Of a stretch of 64,000 bases of DNA, positions 1-14,864 are shown piece by piece. The position numbers and the translations under genes are program-made. The notes under the pieces were generated by a model. That model did not search any database. It was given only the letters and a program-made list of their open reading frames with translations, and was not told the DNA's origin. Numbering within the stretch: the stretch's first letter is position 1; every line of letters begins with the position of its first letter. The stretch spans positions 222,193,643 to 222,257,642 of the forward strand of contig CM040128.1 of assembly GCA_022559845.1 (NCBI GenBank), given 5' to 3'. This stretch comes from Amorphophallus konjac (Eukaryota; Streptophyta; Magnoliopsida; Alismatales; Araceae).

Positions 1-1055
1 GTCACCGCCGTCACATCCACCCGAGGCTCAAACCACCTATCAGCGTTCTAAATGGTAGCAGGCGAAGTAACGCCCCGGTCTAGGCGCGTCGGACCGAAAC
101 GACGGTCGGCCGACTGGCCGCCGGGCGCACCGCCTGACCAAAATCACGGAAAACAGTTGATGAGTAACGGATGGGAGCCCCACCGTTACTCGCCAAGTAA
201 CGCACCCCCATTGGGCCGCTATTTGGTAGTGACGCGTCCACCTTGGACCGTCGGGCAAGTGACGGTTCCTGGCAGGACCGTCACTGCACCTGGGTTACGG
301 GCGGGTGCGGTTTGTAAACCGAAGCCCTCCCGGACGGCTGAAAACGCCGGGTATCGACGAAAAACCTGATAACCTGTCAAACCACGCATGCTAGACAACA
401 ATTTAACATCTAAATCTAGCACATGCAAGGCCTAAAACGCATTAAACTCAAGATTTAGGCTAAAACCCCAAAAATGGAAATATGAACATCATGCATGCTA
501 CGGGGTGCTAATCAACAAACGAGCTAAAGGAAACGATCCTAGCAAGATCGAGGTTCCATCCCCCTACCTTTCGCAAGCCGAAACCGACGAACGGGCCGCA
601 TGCAAGGAGGAATAGCCACGGAGCTTCCACGCTCCACCTCGCTCCCACGATCACCGATCCACGCCGAAGTGGACACCCACGCGCTCTACTCGACGCGAGG
701 AATCCAACGGTGCCAACCTCGTCTCAATCCGACGCCGTCTCGACCCCGATCCCTAAGAGAGGAGAGGAGGTGGCCGCACGGAGGAGAGAGAGAGGGAGAG
801 AGTGAAATGAGAGATCGACGGGGGAGAGAGAGAGGGTGAGAGATATATAAAAAAATAAAAATAAAATTAATATATATATAATATAATCATTATATATATA
901 AAAATCTTATTAATATTCAATAACCCTCAAGCAGCTCCGAACAAATCCGGAAAAATGCCAGACTAATTCCTAAAAATCCAGGAAAATAGCCGGAATTTCC
1001 AGAACAATTAATAGAACAAATACCACGAAGGATCCATTAAGGCACGGGCCTTACA
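1..1055 (-). repeat. Partial LTR of a minus-strand gypsy-like element
   Basis: Read on the minus strand, a typical plant gypsy LTR start (TGTAAGGCCCGTGCC) begins at 1055 and the sequence runs left off the window. A TATATAT stretch near 840-850 is followed, on the minus strand, by a CT-rich leader (about 770-838), as in a promoter and 5' untranslated region. An AT-rich run fills 841-930. Further downstream at 100-300 there are palindromes with GAGTAACGG/CCGTTACTC and GTGACGGT/ACCGTCAC arms. No coding frame is convincing. The left end is not visible, so whether it is a solo or full-element LTR is unknown. Confidence 0.5.
162..284. repeat. Palindromes, GTAACGG/GTGACGGT family
   Basis: GAGTAACGG at 162-170 is matched by CCGTTACTC at 183-191 (9-bp arms). 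GTGACGGT at 259-266 is matched by ACCGTCAC at 277-284, with a further CCTG/CAGG pair inside. They lie in the LTR fragment, downstream of its putative TATA box. Confidence 0.6.
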
Positions 1056-1189
1056 GCTAGAGAATGAGAGGATGAAAGGGGGTGGACTGAACTTTGGTGG
1101 TGGGGGGATAGAGGTTGATAGAGTGGGGAAGATGATGGAGCGACGGTTTCTTTTTTTCAAAAAACTGACGATTGGAATGCAGTCCATCG

Positions 1190-1403
1190 ATGGACCATTT
1201 TACCTGCTAGACGGTCTGGATAGGACCATTTTGGAATGATGACTCGTCGATTTTTAAACGGTCCATCCATGACCGTTTACCTATTTGGCGGTCTCCCATC
1301 GGGCCGATTTATGCCACGTTCGAGGTTCAAATGTCTGCTGAGTTGTTGCGGTCCTATTGTGGCCGTTTTATTACTTGTGACGGTCTGGACTAGACCGTTT
1401 ATA
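1190..1403. repeat. Palindrome cluster A1 (CGGTC...GACCG)
   Basis: There are about five imperfect palindromes of roughly 22-24 bp with CGGTC and GACCG half-sites, for example GACGGTCTGG paired with AGACCGTTTA near 1378-1402 and AACGGTCCAT with ATGACCGTTTA near 1257-1281. They are the same type as the 2603-3035 cluster. Confidence 0.6.
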
Positions 1404-2373
1404 TGCTGAAAAAATGAATAAACTTTTAAGCCTTATTTTTGCTACATTATGTGCTTAATTGATAAATCTTTTATCTTGAATAACCTTGTTTCATGATGTA
1501 TGAGATTAATTGCAGCATTAATCCGCTTCCATGGTCCCGATCAGGTAAGTCAGGTAAGTATTCTGTACTATGTGTCCCTTAATGCATTACTATATGGTAT
1601 CTATATTATATTATCTCGAGAACCGGCTGGTCATTCACGTGTTCCAAGATCTGATGTTCCCCTATAACAAAAATGAGGATGGTCTAGATCCACGTGCTTA
1701 ATCAACGGATAGGCCGTTAGGTTGGGGAGAATTAGGGGACGATGGTTTTATCTTGCACGCCGTGGTTGCGGATAGTGTCCTGACCCTGGTTAGTCCGGTC
1801 TAGCAATACTATTCTCGAGTATTTTCTATTTTATGGCTTTCTTCGCATTCGTTTTGATGATTTCTTTTGTTTTAGCCCATCATGCATCATACGCATCTTT
1901 TGAGCATTCATGTCCCATGGTCTGTCTGAAAGTGTCTCATTGATAATGGATGATTGTGCATTCATGGTTTAGGGAAGAGAAACTATTCCACACAGAGTTA
2001 GAAGGTTTTCTCTGGTCTGTTCACTTGGGTTGGTTGACTAAGAGTCCCCGTCTGGAGGTTTTAGCCTATTTCTTTTGTTACTACTTCTTCCGATTCCCTC
2101 ATTAGTTGTGAATTGTGTCCCCTAATGAGGTTGCTTGCGTTTTCTCTTTCCTTTCATTTAGTTAGTTTCTCCAGACTGGTGTCATTTTGGTCTAGTCATT
2201 CCCTGTGTTTAGTTTGAAATTTTTCGGAAGATTCCTATCGCTCGTTGGTGAGGAAACGGGTGTCTTTTACCTTAACGCATACTTTTCAGTCCGCTCCGCT
2301 TCATTTCCGCTTCATCACCATGTTCCATTTCTCTTCCGCTTCACCTCCACTCGCTCCCCTACAAAGAGGACAT

Positions 2374-2390
2374 TAAGGAGGGGCATCTAT
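2374..2390 (+). other. Candidate polypurine tract
   Basis: The tract AAGGAGGGGC precedes the LTR start at 2391, fitting the plus-strand primer of a plus-oriented element. The call rests on position and base composition only. Confidence 0.45.
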
Positions 2391-2549
2391 TGACACCCAT
2401 TTTTTGCCTCTGAGTTGGGTCATTCTTCTTACCTTCATTTTGATGCCTCAGGTTATCCATTACTCGTTGGGCCATTTTTAGGCATGTCTTTGGGCTGATT
2501 TTATACGTATTTCCTCCCTGGCTGGACTTGCTCTTGATTTTCCTTGGTC

Positions 2550-3070
2550 TTTGGGATAAATGGGCTTATTTATCCCATTTTATTAACTTCCACCACCCAG
2601 CCTAAACGCGGTCTAGCCATAGACCATTTAGGATGTTGGGCAGTCGTTTTCAAGACCGTTTATATCGTTCAGAGTCCTACACCATTTGGCCTTCGGATTA
2701 ATTGGCTATTTTTTGATTTTCCACCGACAACCTAATAAACAGTCTAGCATTAGGCCGTTTATTCAAGTTGGGCGGTCCGTCGAACAACCGTTTAGGGGCC
2801 AGATTCCTAAATGGGTCAATTTTATAGATAAATATCTATTTTTATTGATTTACCACCGACACCATATAAACGGTCTGGCAATGGGCCGTTTGACGCGTGG
2901 GGCGGTCTATCGACGGACCGTTTGCCAATCCAGAGTCCTACGCCGGATCAGTCAGTCCGTTCTTTGGATAAATAGTTTATTTATCCTATTATTTATTTTC
3001 CACCGACACCATGTAGGCAGTCTAACATTGGACCGTTTATATGGGTGGGCGGCCCATCGTTCGATGACAT
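2550..3070 (+). repeat. Four ~135-bp tandem units, each with two palindromes (family A)
   Basis: Palindromes starting AAACGGTCT and ending GGCCGTTT or GACCGTTTA begin at about 2603, 2737, 2868 and 3011. A second palindrome (GGCGGTCC...ACCGTTT type) follows each by about 30 bp. The segments between also repeat (CCACCGACACC, and an AT-rich GGATAAAT...TTATCC stretch that is itself palindromic). The array is in the U3 part of the LTR, upstream of the TATA box at 3285. Confidence 0.7.
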
Positions 3071-3284
3071 AGAGGGCCGAGATCCTTGCTTTAATAGGTT
3101 TTTCTCTCTCCATCCATGGTCAAGTTAGCTGCTCCATCCTCAAATTTCTCCATAGATTCTTAACCAAATCAGGTTCCGTTTGATCCTGGTGAAAATTGGG
3201 AATATTATCTCCGTTTTATCCTAAAGAATCTCGGCCTAATTCTCGCTGGAAATCCCTCAATTTCCAGCTAGCTTTCAAGGGGTC

Positions 3285-3292
3285 TATAAATA
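3285..3292 (+). promoter_or_regulatory. LTR TATA box
   Basis: TATAAATA lies 222 bp downstream of the last palindromes and about 490 bp from the LTR end. This is the expected core promoter of the family A LTR. Confidence 0.6.
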
Positions 3293-3781
3293 GCACCCTT
3301 AGTCCAAGCTCGCGAGGGGGGGAGATCAAGAATTGGCATCGAAGTGATGTCGCATTCTTGAGCAAATTCCAACCAGGGAGGAAGGCTTTCCACGTTCATT
3401 AAGCCTTCGGTTCAGGGAGTAGTCGTTGCATTTATGTTTCTTTGAGTCTTAGTTAGCCATTTTCATCGTTTGCCCATCATTACACGTTCATTTTCCTTTA
3501 CTTCTACCTGCGTTTTTCACTGACATTCTACCATTCTTTCTTCTTCCTACTGTTTTCCACGCTTCATAGGGGTTTAAAAACCAAACCCCCAGGTATCCCC
3601 CATTCCATTTATGTGTTTAGTTTTCCATTTATTTTCATAGATATTACACTTCATAAACTAATTTGGGTTGTGTTTTCTGGTAATTTGCTATGTTTTGTAG
3701 GTCAACAGGAGTTTTAGCACGAGGCCCATCCCCTCTGGCTGGCCGGAAGGGGTGGAGGATTAGGTTCCTCATCTTGGAATC

Positions 3782-3800
3782 TGGCGACTTTGCGTGGTTC
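3782..3800 (+). other. Candidate primer-binding site
   Basis: TGGCGACTTTGCG resembles the TGGCGACTC-type primer-binding site known from Ogre-like elements. It differs in the distal bases, so it may be degenerate. Confidence 0.4.
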
Positions 3801-7142
<3,342 letters not shown>

Positions 7143-7270
7143 TGTAGCAACCCTGGGAAAATTGAAGGAATAGAATTCTTAAATAAATAATCAAAGCCCA
7201 AAACCCCACACATAAACAACACTACATACACTAATGGGCCTTTCACTAAAACCAAATGGGCCAAAGGAAA

Positions 7271-8615
7271 GGGCACCCTACCCAAGGGCGCCAATTCATA
7301 CAATAGTGACCTTTTGGGAGGGCGCTATTTCATGGGACTATCAGACTCAAGACTTAACGAGATTTGCTATTAATAGTGAAGGGAACCCCTCTTAGTGGCG
7401 CCATTTCTCTGAAGGGCGTCCCTCACCTAGGCGCTATATCTCGACAGAATTTAAAATGGAAACCGGTTGACAATGTTTTATTCGGACTGGGAAGTAGGAT
7501 GAGGTTCGGGAAGGTCTTGATCTGGAAGGATGATACGTAAGAAATTCTGGTTGCAATAGGATTCTTACTTGAGGAGTTTAAACTCCCGATCAAACTCTAA
7601 GCCCGTCCGATCCTTTCCTCTATAAATACCGAACCCCATCAATTGAGCCAACCTATTGGTTCTATTCTTCGACGACGGCCTGCTGCCCGTATAGCTTCTT
7701 CTGGTTGAGAGCCACCGATAATTTTCTTCATCCTCTTTTGTTGACAAGAAGAGGTGTACTACTCTGTCTGCCTCTGTGGAAGTCGCTACAGTGAAGAAGT
7801 TTCTTCTTCTTTTTCTTACACCGTCTGCTGTAGCTGCACGAAGGAGCAAGCCTTCGTGGGCTGCCACTACTGATTGTTCCTTGAGGCTTCCGTGGGATCA
7901 TCTTCTTCTGGCAGAAAGTTGTCTTCATCTTACTTTGAGGAGTTGCTGCTCTTTCTCTTGTTGCTATCAAAAGATCATATTCCTGCAGTTACAGTTCTGC
8001 TACTGCATATCTTAGATCAACCCACAAGGTAGGTGTTCTCAAGTACCAAGCCCAATCTAATAAATCCAAATCATGAGCATACATATAGGTCTGTAAGTGG
8101 TTGCAGAAACAGTTTCTGTATCGAGTTTTTTTCTTTCGGTTTATGGCATAATAGTGAATAGCGACCCTGCCTTGGGCACTATATTGATAAAACGACCTTA
8201 TGCATAGTCGTTATTCTTTTAGTGATTTAATAAATACACATGTTTAAAATTTAATAACCATGAATCCTCATGTCTAATCTAATGCATGAGTACATTGTTA
8301 GAATCCTACTATTTTTCTCTACCTATCCATATAATCGTTCCTGCGAAATTATTTTTATTGAAAGAGTGCAACTGTTCATGACCAATTTTCACATGATGGA
8401 ACAACGTCTGTCACCATGCCACCCTTCAAGATATAGCGCCCCTGGCCTGGGCGCTATATACAAAAATAGAGACTGGGCCCAGGTCGCCATTTACCCTGAG
8501 CACATATTCTCCATAACAGTAACATATTTATATATATGATATAAATCCTAAGTTTGAATGACTTAACAGAAAGACTATTTACTAAAACAGTGGCACTATC
8601 TCAGGCGCCATTTTA
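7271..8615. repeat. Palindromes of element 2 LTR (GGGCGCTATAT family)
   Basis: Seven or so copies pair GCGCC/GGGCG half-sites, often extended to ATATAGCGCCC and GGGCGCTATAT. The best, at 8431-8459, has perfect 11-bp arms around a 7-base centre. Others are at about 7271-7292, 7383-7402, 7408-7436, 8158-8183, 8471-8495 and 8590-8615. They lie on both sides of the TATA box at 7621. The 3' LTR has the same set, for example at 27226-27254. Confidence 0.75.
7621..7628 (+). promoter_or_regulatory. Element 2 5' LTR TATA box
   Basis: TATAAATA follows a C/T-rich stretch about 480 bp into the LTR. An identical site is in the 3' LTR at 26418. Confidence 0.65.
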
Positions 8616-9195
8616 CAGATTCCCGTTTTTCTTTTCCGACTGATTCCTGTGACCCAATATAGTGGGTTTACTTATGGCACTATATCTCAGTCCGTAGATA
8701 TGGTCCCACGTTTCTCGATGTTTTATCGTTTACCCTACTATTTCTCGGTGATAGATGAGCCCTCCGTGAGATATTCCTTCCTTCAGACTGGTGATTTTAT
8801 CATAGAGACCTCCGTAAGTCTACGCGAAGTCTTGAATTCCCTCAAGGCCGCCGAGCAGGTTGTACCACTAACACCCATGACACTTTTTGATTGCCATGTC
8901 ACTCTAAAGAAACATGGTATATCGGCCCTCATGGTATGCTATCTGGATATCATGAGAATGTTTCTTGATTTAATGGAATGGGAAACCATACCATTGCTAT
9001 CAATTAAGGATTATGTGCCTCTATGTAGACACAGATTCTTTCAACCTTATCATGTACAAAGGATGATGGACCATATGTATAAGAGTGCTTATTCTTGATA
9101 TCATGGCACCCACTAGGGAGCCAAATAAACCCAGTTTTCAATGAGTATCATAATTGTACCATTTTGACTGTAGTATGTCCTTACATGAAAGGTTC

Positions 9196-9973
9196 TGAAG
9201 AGGTAAGATCTCGCGCTGGTCCTGAGCGGGCAGTGGATCATCGGATAGTGAACTGCAAGAAAGGGAAGTGGATCAGGGGGCCCAGGGATGAGTCCCTGGG
9301 GAAAACCCTCCGATGCTTAAGTCAGTAGAGCTATGGTGAGAGCAATATAGGGAGGAAGTAGCTTCTGCGCGAGATCCCTCTCCACCAGAAGGGTGAAGTG
9401 GTTCCTGCTCAGGAGTTTTGAGCGTGTGATTGCCCTTACCTTTCGCCGGAGGGTATCCCTGGGCTAAATAGTGTGCCGTCTTCTGGAGCCCTGTAAGTCG
9501 AGGAGTTTCAGGTGGGGGTTATGTCCTCGACGAGGGCTTTTATTACCTTATCATGGGAGCGTTATCACCTTGGGGAGATGGAGTCCCTCACCTTTAAAAA
9601 TTCCTGCCCACCGAGGACTCTTAACGGCTGCATGGATAAGCAATCGTCGGCCGTACCAAGCTCAGAGAGGCCAGCCCTATCCGGGCGGTAGGCTTAGCTC
9701 GGACGAAGATGGGTCGGATTGGTCGACATGCGCCTTCTTCCCCTGGGTGGAGAGATGGCTCGGGCATGGACCTTTCCTGTGACCTGACCGACGCTCGGGC
9801 CTTCTGAGCCTAGAGGCCACCTAGGAAGGTAGTATCCTCGAGTGAAACTTTTATTGAGCTTTCTCGCCTAAGTGGGCCCCAGGGGGCTATCACTTGGATG
9901 AGCTGAGCCTTGTTGGGCCCTGAGGGGCCTAGTTCGGATGCTCTTAATTGGGCTACAAAAATCCCCCTCTCCA
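9196..9973 (-). repeat. Element 1 3' LTR
   Basis: A 778-bp LTR, near-identical to 19718-20494. Read on the minus strand it starts TGGAGAGGGGG at 9973 and ends at 9196. Confidence 0.93.
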
Positions 9974-9992
9974 CTTGTCCCCCTCCTACTCC
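9974..9992 (-). other. Element 1 polypurine tract
   Basis: On the minus strand GGAGTAGGAGGGGGACAAG directly precedes the 3' LTR, the expected plus-strand primer. Confidence 0.8.
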
Positions 9993-10190
9993 CGAGCCTT
10001 AATAAGCTCGGAGGAGTAGTCGTTTGGGGTTTTGGACCAGCGTGGCTCAGGTGGGTGGAAATCTGGCGGTGTTATGAAGCCACATGTCGTGGTCACCTGG
10101 GCCCGTAATAATTGCAATCCTGACAGATTTGAAATGAAGGGGCCCCCTTTTCTCGGAGGTCGGAACGACGCGCCGCCTCCCGCGTGGGTT

Positions 10191-10196
10191 TATAGG
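10191..10196 (+). promoter_or_regulatory. Possible TATA box of the antisense gene
   Basis: TTTATAGGC lies about 90 bp before the ATG at 10282. It is weak and supported by position only. Confidence 0.35.
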
Positions 10197-10281
10197 CGTT
10201 GGGCGCTGGTTGTCATCCTAGACTCTTTCCGTTGTTAGGGTTTTGGCTTTCCTTCGCTTCTTTTACTTTTGGGGTCCTTGG

Positions 10282-12988
10282 ATGCACCGTGAGGACACAG
10301 CGGAGGAGCATAGACTTATGGCGGCGTTTGAGGAGTTGGCGAGGATAACTGCGGAGGCGGTCCTGCAGCTCCCTCCTCCCCCAGAATCTTCGAGGTCTCG
10401 AGAGAATTCTTCTTCAAGTTTTTCCTCGAAATCTATGGCGGGCCAGCGTTCGGATGCCGAGGGATGGGGCGACGAACCGGTGGTGAGAGCGCTGGTCCCG
10501 AACTGCAGCAAGTTGGGGGGAAGCCGAGGTGAAGAGGCTGGAGCATCAGTTTCGCCTGCCTCACAAGTATAGCTTCGCTGCTGCTGCCCCGTATGAGACG
10601 AGCCTGGATTCTCGTATGGGCCACATCTGCATCTTTCTACGGGCGTGGAAGAGAGGGTTTCGCCTCCCCTTCGAGCCCTTCATCCTCACGCTTCTCAACT
10701 TTTTCCAGTTGGCACCCATTCAGTTGGTAGCCAACTCGTACCTTCTCCTCTCCGCTTTTCGAATTCTTTGTCGTCAGTGCGGGGTTCCTCCTTCTTTGGA
10801 CCTCTTCCACTATTTCTTCGAGTTGAAGGCGCACCCGTCGGTGGGGAAGGGTTTTTACTTCATCCAGGCGAGGAGGAATAGGAGCTGTATTTCGCTGGTG
10901 GCGAAGGATTCTTCGCATAAAGGGAGGAAGACCCAATTTTTCTGGGTGATGATTGATTTGGTGGAGGAGACTTAGAGGTGCCAAGTAATGCCCAATTTCC
11001 ACCCGAGTATCCCTCCCCGGCAGGAGGAGTTCCTCCCACATGTGAAGGAGTATGCTGCTCGTTTGCTGAAACACCGCCAGTCTACCGAAGAACTGGTGAC
11101 GCCGGAGAATATCGAGCGGTGTCTTCTTACGCGGCTGAAGCCGTCAGGTGCGACCACATAGATCTTTCCTTCGGAGGCGGGGGGCATCTTTCCTTTTCCT
11201 GATCACGCCTTCTTCTTTGTGCAGACACCAGACGGGAGCCTTTGGAGGAGGCCGCTGAGATCATTGACCTCGGCGATGACTCGGCGGCTGATGAGCCGGG
11301 CGCTCCTGTGGGTCGCTCCCGAGCCCGGGACAAGGGCAAAGGGGCGGCCTTGGAGGGGACTTCTTGACCGTGCGGGGCGAAGTGCAAGGATCCCGTGGAG
11401 GGGAGGTTGTGGGAGGCCGTGAAGGCCAGGAAACGGGCCAGGAAGGCCAGGGCCGTCCCCGCCGCTGGGGGAAATTCTGGCTCGGCGGTGCTCCCCACTT
11501 TGGGGCAAGATAGGGCCGACCCTACCGAGCCGGCTCTCCCATCTGCTAAGCGAGAGGGGGCCGAGGAGACCAGGGGCACCCCGGGGGGCGACGGCGACGG
11601 GTCGGTTCTCCCCTTTTCGGGAACAGAGGGGGCCGAAGTTGAAACAACCGTGGCCGAGGCCGGGGGAGCTGGTCGAGGGGGGTGATGTCTCGGGCGGTGA
11701 CGTGCGGGCCGAGACGGTCGAGGTTGGGGGTTCACCGACAGAGGCGTCGCAGCCCCAACCGTCTGTGGTGCACGGGGCGGCCGAGCTCGCAGCGTCGATC
11801 GAGGTCGGGGGTTCGCCTGCGGGGTCGTCGCAACCCCAACCGACCGTAGCGCGTGGGGCGGCCGAGCCCGCAGCTCGATCTGGGCCTTCCGGCGAGGCGC
11901 CAGGTGCGGAAAGGGTTCCCATGCCAGAGGCTCTGGAAAGGCTCAGCATCTCAAGCAATTTATACCAGCTTTGCCGCGAGGTGTCCGCGAGGATGAAAGG
12001 AGGAGACAAGCGTCACTCTCCACCCGGGGTCCTCGACATCATTATGGAGGGCGGCCTGGTCATGGCCCAGATGGGGGCTACAATGGCGGAGACTTATGTC
12101 CGGTCGGAGTCAGAGCGGTCGACTCTTGCTTGGACCCTCGGAGGGTGCGAGAGGAAACTAGCTCGACTCAATGAGGCGCATGAGGGGCTCCGACGGGAGT
12201 TCTCTGCTATGAGGGAGTTGTCGCGGTCGAGCCAGCTGGAGGTCGGAGTGCTGACCGAGCATCTAACCAAGGCTCGAGAATCGCTCGAGAGGAAAAGTAA
12301 ACTCCTTGAAGAGGAGCACCTTCTTCATCTCGGGCAGGATGGCCGTTGGGAGGCCGAGCGCGCCGAGTTGGTGGACCGGGCGGAGGCAGCGGAGCGCCAT
12401 CGTTTGGAGGCCGAGGCCGACCGAGCTGAGGCGGAGAAGCGATCGGTCAAGGACGAGGAGTGGGCGGCCGAGGCCAAACGGAAGTCGGCCGAGGCAGAGA
12501 AACGATCGATAGAGCTCGAGGAGCGGGCGATCGAGGCGGAGCGGGAGAAGGCCGAGCTTGCCGACAGGATGGGACTGGCCGGGGCAGAGGCGATCTAGCA
12601 ATACAAGGGCTCAGAGGCCTACCGGGCCGACCTGTAGGAAGCTGCCCTTCCTTACTATGAGTCAGCACTTTGCCGAGGCATCTACATGGGGTTTAAGCAG
12701 GGTTACCGCCGGGCAGTAGCTTATGTCGGGGAACAAGATTCTGGGATTGACTTCCCCTCTGGCCAATGCTATGACTCGGACGAGTCGTCTTCCAGCTCCT
12801 CTGCGTCGGGCGGGGAAGATCCAGATGGCTCTTCTCCTGAGGGGTCGCCAACTCCGACTACCTCGAGAGGGCTCGCGATCGAGGCAGTTCCCGCGCAGGC
12901 GGGGTCAGTGCCAGGGCTGGCCGTCGCCGAGGGCGCCGGGGGTGAAACACATGCGCCTCCTACTTTCAAGCTTCAAAGTGGGCCCTAG
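10282..12988 (+). pseudogene. Antisense gene of element 1: Transposase_28-like (PF04195) domain plus coiled coil, broken
   Basis: The gene lies opposite to gag-pol, between the end of pol and the 3' LTR. It begins at the ATG at 10282 (MHREDTAEEHRLMAAFEELA). After a frameshift near 10520, the segment at 10529-10975 (GHICIFLRAWKRGFRLPFEP, then a hydrophobic helix) matches the plant 'putative gypsy type transposon' domain. A likely intron runs from about 11150 to an acceptor CAG at 11222. An alanine/glutamate/arginine-rich coiled coil follows (about 12040-12600), then an acidic serine-rich tail to 12988. In-frame stops at 10975, 12596 and about 12638 show decay. Such extra genes are known in Tat elements. 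Their function is unknown; a regulatory or structural role is only inferred. Confidence 0.75.
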
Positions 12989-13070
12989 GCCTGATGTATC
13001 ATCTTGTTTTGCCTCCTTCTTTGTTTGTCTCTTTCTTTTTGCAAAAAAGGACTTCCACTTTTTGTAAGGC

Positions 13071-13080
13071 AATAAATAAA
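13071..13080 (+). terminator. Possible polyadenylation signal of the antisense gene
   Basis: AATAAATAAA lies about 85 bp after the last stop codon of the antisense gene, on its strand. Confidence 0.45.
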
Positions 13081-13356
13081 ATCTTACTTGCTTCACGCTA
13101 TCCTTGCCGTGATTTGATCAGCGTATCTGTAGTAGTTGGAAAGGACCGATACTTTCTGCGCAGATCTCGCATGATGGTTGGGTGAGCGTCTGCCAGGGTG
13201 TCTTTCCGTTTGATCGCACCTTGAATGCTTAGCCGCCTCGTGTGTCCCACTGGGGGCGGAAACGAGGAGTTTGAGGTGACCAGTCATAACGGGGAAATTC
13301 CTTCGGCGTGTTTTCGAGGAGAGAGTCTTTTAAGGCAAGCAGCCTCCCCTTGCCTT

Positions 13357-14200
13357 TATAAGGGACTTAGGGGCGTCTCTCCGTCTACATCGCTTTAGGG
13401 TTTTCTAGGGCGGTCTTTCCTCTCTCCATTTCTCGTAGCATTGAGCCTTTGCATTCAGAGCATGGAAGATCCTTCAGAAGACGATGATGCCGATGATGGA
13501 AGGCGGCAGGTTTTTGCCGCTTCAGATTTTGAGCAGGTCCGACAGTCGTCGCGCGGGTTTGAAGCGGGTCCGATGGTCGTCGCGCGGATCTGGAGAGGAT
13601 TTTGACGGAAAAATCATGCCGTTTCCTCTATCAGTTCCGGCGAGGCTTCTCGGAGGGGGGCGAGATGGAGGACGGATGGGGGCATCCGGCGTCTCCGCTG
13701 CCCGTCCCTCTCTGCTCGCTTCAGGGATGGGGGGTGGAGCAAATTAAGCTCCCTCCTTTCCGGGCCTTCCCCTGCCTCCTCGTCCAGCTATGCTGGACTT
13801 CTTTTTCTTTCTGGCAGCCTCTTTTTCCCTCTTCTGCTCGTCCTTTCTTTCACTCTTCGGAGGGTGCTTGATCTCTGTACGTTCCAAAGAGTTGGAAGGT
13901 TGGAAGAGAGGAGGCCTTCATAGGTGTTCCCTCTTCCCCAGCCTCTGTCAACTTGGAAGGTAGCCTTCCCCTCCGCAGTCCCTTCTGTCACCTGTATCAT
14001 GGGCCACCCGAGCCAACTGGGTCGACAGCCTTTTATCCGAGCCAGTTTCTACGCGAGGCAGAGTCAGTGGCTGGACGTAAGGAGATCAACCGAGTCAGCA
14101 GAGCAATTGCCTCTTGCAGCGGTGCCAGATGGATTTTTTGCTTTCTGTTGTGTAATGTATTGGCTTTTGCCTTTCTGATGTACCAACAATCGTTTGAATG
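13357..14200 (+). pseudogene. Remnant of a second antisense transcription unit in element 1
   Basis: TATAAGG at 13357 is followed by a C/T-rich leader and an ATG at 13462 that opens an acidic frame (MEDPSEDDDADDGRR) closing after 47 codons. A further open stretch in another frame (13484-13747) and an A/T-rich tail with AATGAAAAGGAG near 14196 follow. The layout (own TATA box, leader, acidic start) mimics a gene, but no known domain is seen and the frame is broken. It may be debris of the same cargo class as the gene before it. Confidence 0.35.
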
Positions 14201-14243
14201 AAAAGGAGAAAATTTTATTTCACTCGGATTATTTGCATGAACT

Positions 14244-14651
14244 TCAAAAGTAGAACTTGCGTAGTGTGGCTGCATTCCATGTCTGAGGGATGGGTTCCCC
14301 TTCCATTGTAGATAGCCGGTATGCTCCTTTTCCGAGCGTCTCGACCACTTGGTAGGGGCCTTCCCAGTTAGGGGATAGCTTGCCCGCCGCCTCTAGTGGT
14401 CGAGAGGCTTCGGCTTTCCTAAGGACGAAGTCTCCTGGCTGGAAGTGCCTATCTCGGACTTTGGCGTTGCAGTATCGAGTGAGGCGGCGCTGGTATTCCG
14501 TCGCTCGGATGCTGGCAATCTCTCGGAGTTCATCCGCTAGGTCAAGGTTCTCGAGCAATTTTTGCTCGTTTACCTCGGGCGAGAAGCAGATGACTCGGAG
14601 GGAGGGATTGGCGATCTCCAATGGAATGACGGCCTCGGTGCCGTATACCAA
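14244..14651 (-). pseudogene. Integrase C-terminal region of element 1
   Basis: It encodes the end of Tat integrase: MVYGTEAVIPLEI, then RDRHFQPGDFVLRKAEASRP and a closing LSPNWEGPYQVVETL, typical of the GPF/Y-like end of gypsy integrases. It is cut from the upstream core by stops at about 14651-14865. No chromodomain follows, as expected for Tat. Confidence 0.85.
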
Positions 14652-14864
14652 CTAGAAAGGACTCTCACCGATTGCCGTTCTCGGAGTCGTTCTGTGGGAC
14701 CAAAGTACGCTAGGCAGTTCCTCGAGCCAGTTGCCCTTGGCCTTGCTGAGTCTAGTCTTTATGCCTTTTAAGATAGTCTTATTGGCATTCTCGACTGGCC
14801 CGTTGGCCTGAGGGTGGGTGACCTAAGTGAAGTGGTTGCGAATACCTAGGTCGGCACATCTGTC

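Larger units (their letters stand above)
1056..2390 (+). other. Non-coding 3' internal end of a Tat/Ogre-like element (family A)
   Basis: No coding domain is visible. The segment ends in a purine-rich tract (2374-2386, AAGGAGGGGC) directly before a TGACACCC LTR start, which is how the 3' end of a plus-strand LTR element looks. At 1190-1400 it carries imperfect palindromes of the CGGTC/GACCG type that recur in the following LTR, which links the two. The left end abuts the minus-strand LTR at 1055, so one element may have been inserted into or truncated by the other. Confidence 0.35.
2391..3780 (+). repeat. LTR of a Tat/Ogre-like element (family A)
   Basis: The LTR starts with TGACACCCATTTTTTGCC right after a purine tract and appears to end just before TGGCGACTTTGCG at 3782, which resembles the TGGCGACT primer-binding site of Ogre-type elements. 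A TATA box lies 894 bp from its start and a GGCTGGCCGGAAGG block at 3737-3750 near its end. Both landmarks have counterparts at similar spacing in the minus-strand LTR at 44180-45667, where the TATA box is about 910 bp in. The right boundary is uncertain by tens of bases. Confidence 0.5.
7143..9195 (+). repeat. Element 2 5' LTR, part 1
   Basis: It starts TGTAGCAACCC and matches 25940 onward nearly base for base. It is cut at 9195 by the Tat element and resumes at 20500. Together the parts are about 2.95 kb, equal to the 3' LTR. A 149-residue frame at 8649-9098 lies here but is LTR sequence without a domain. Confidence 0.9.

Noticed and set aside
8649..9098. 149-residue open frame
   Set aside because: It is LTR sequence of element 2. 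The 3' LTR copy (27550-27894) has the frame only in part, and no domain is recognisable.
11127..12009. Minus-strand frames of 202 and 268 residues
   Set aside because: They are mirror frames opposite the GC-rich coiled-coil part of the antisense gene. Proline/serine-rich composition is typical of such shadows.
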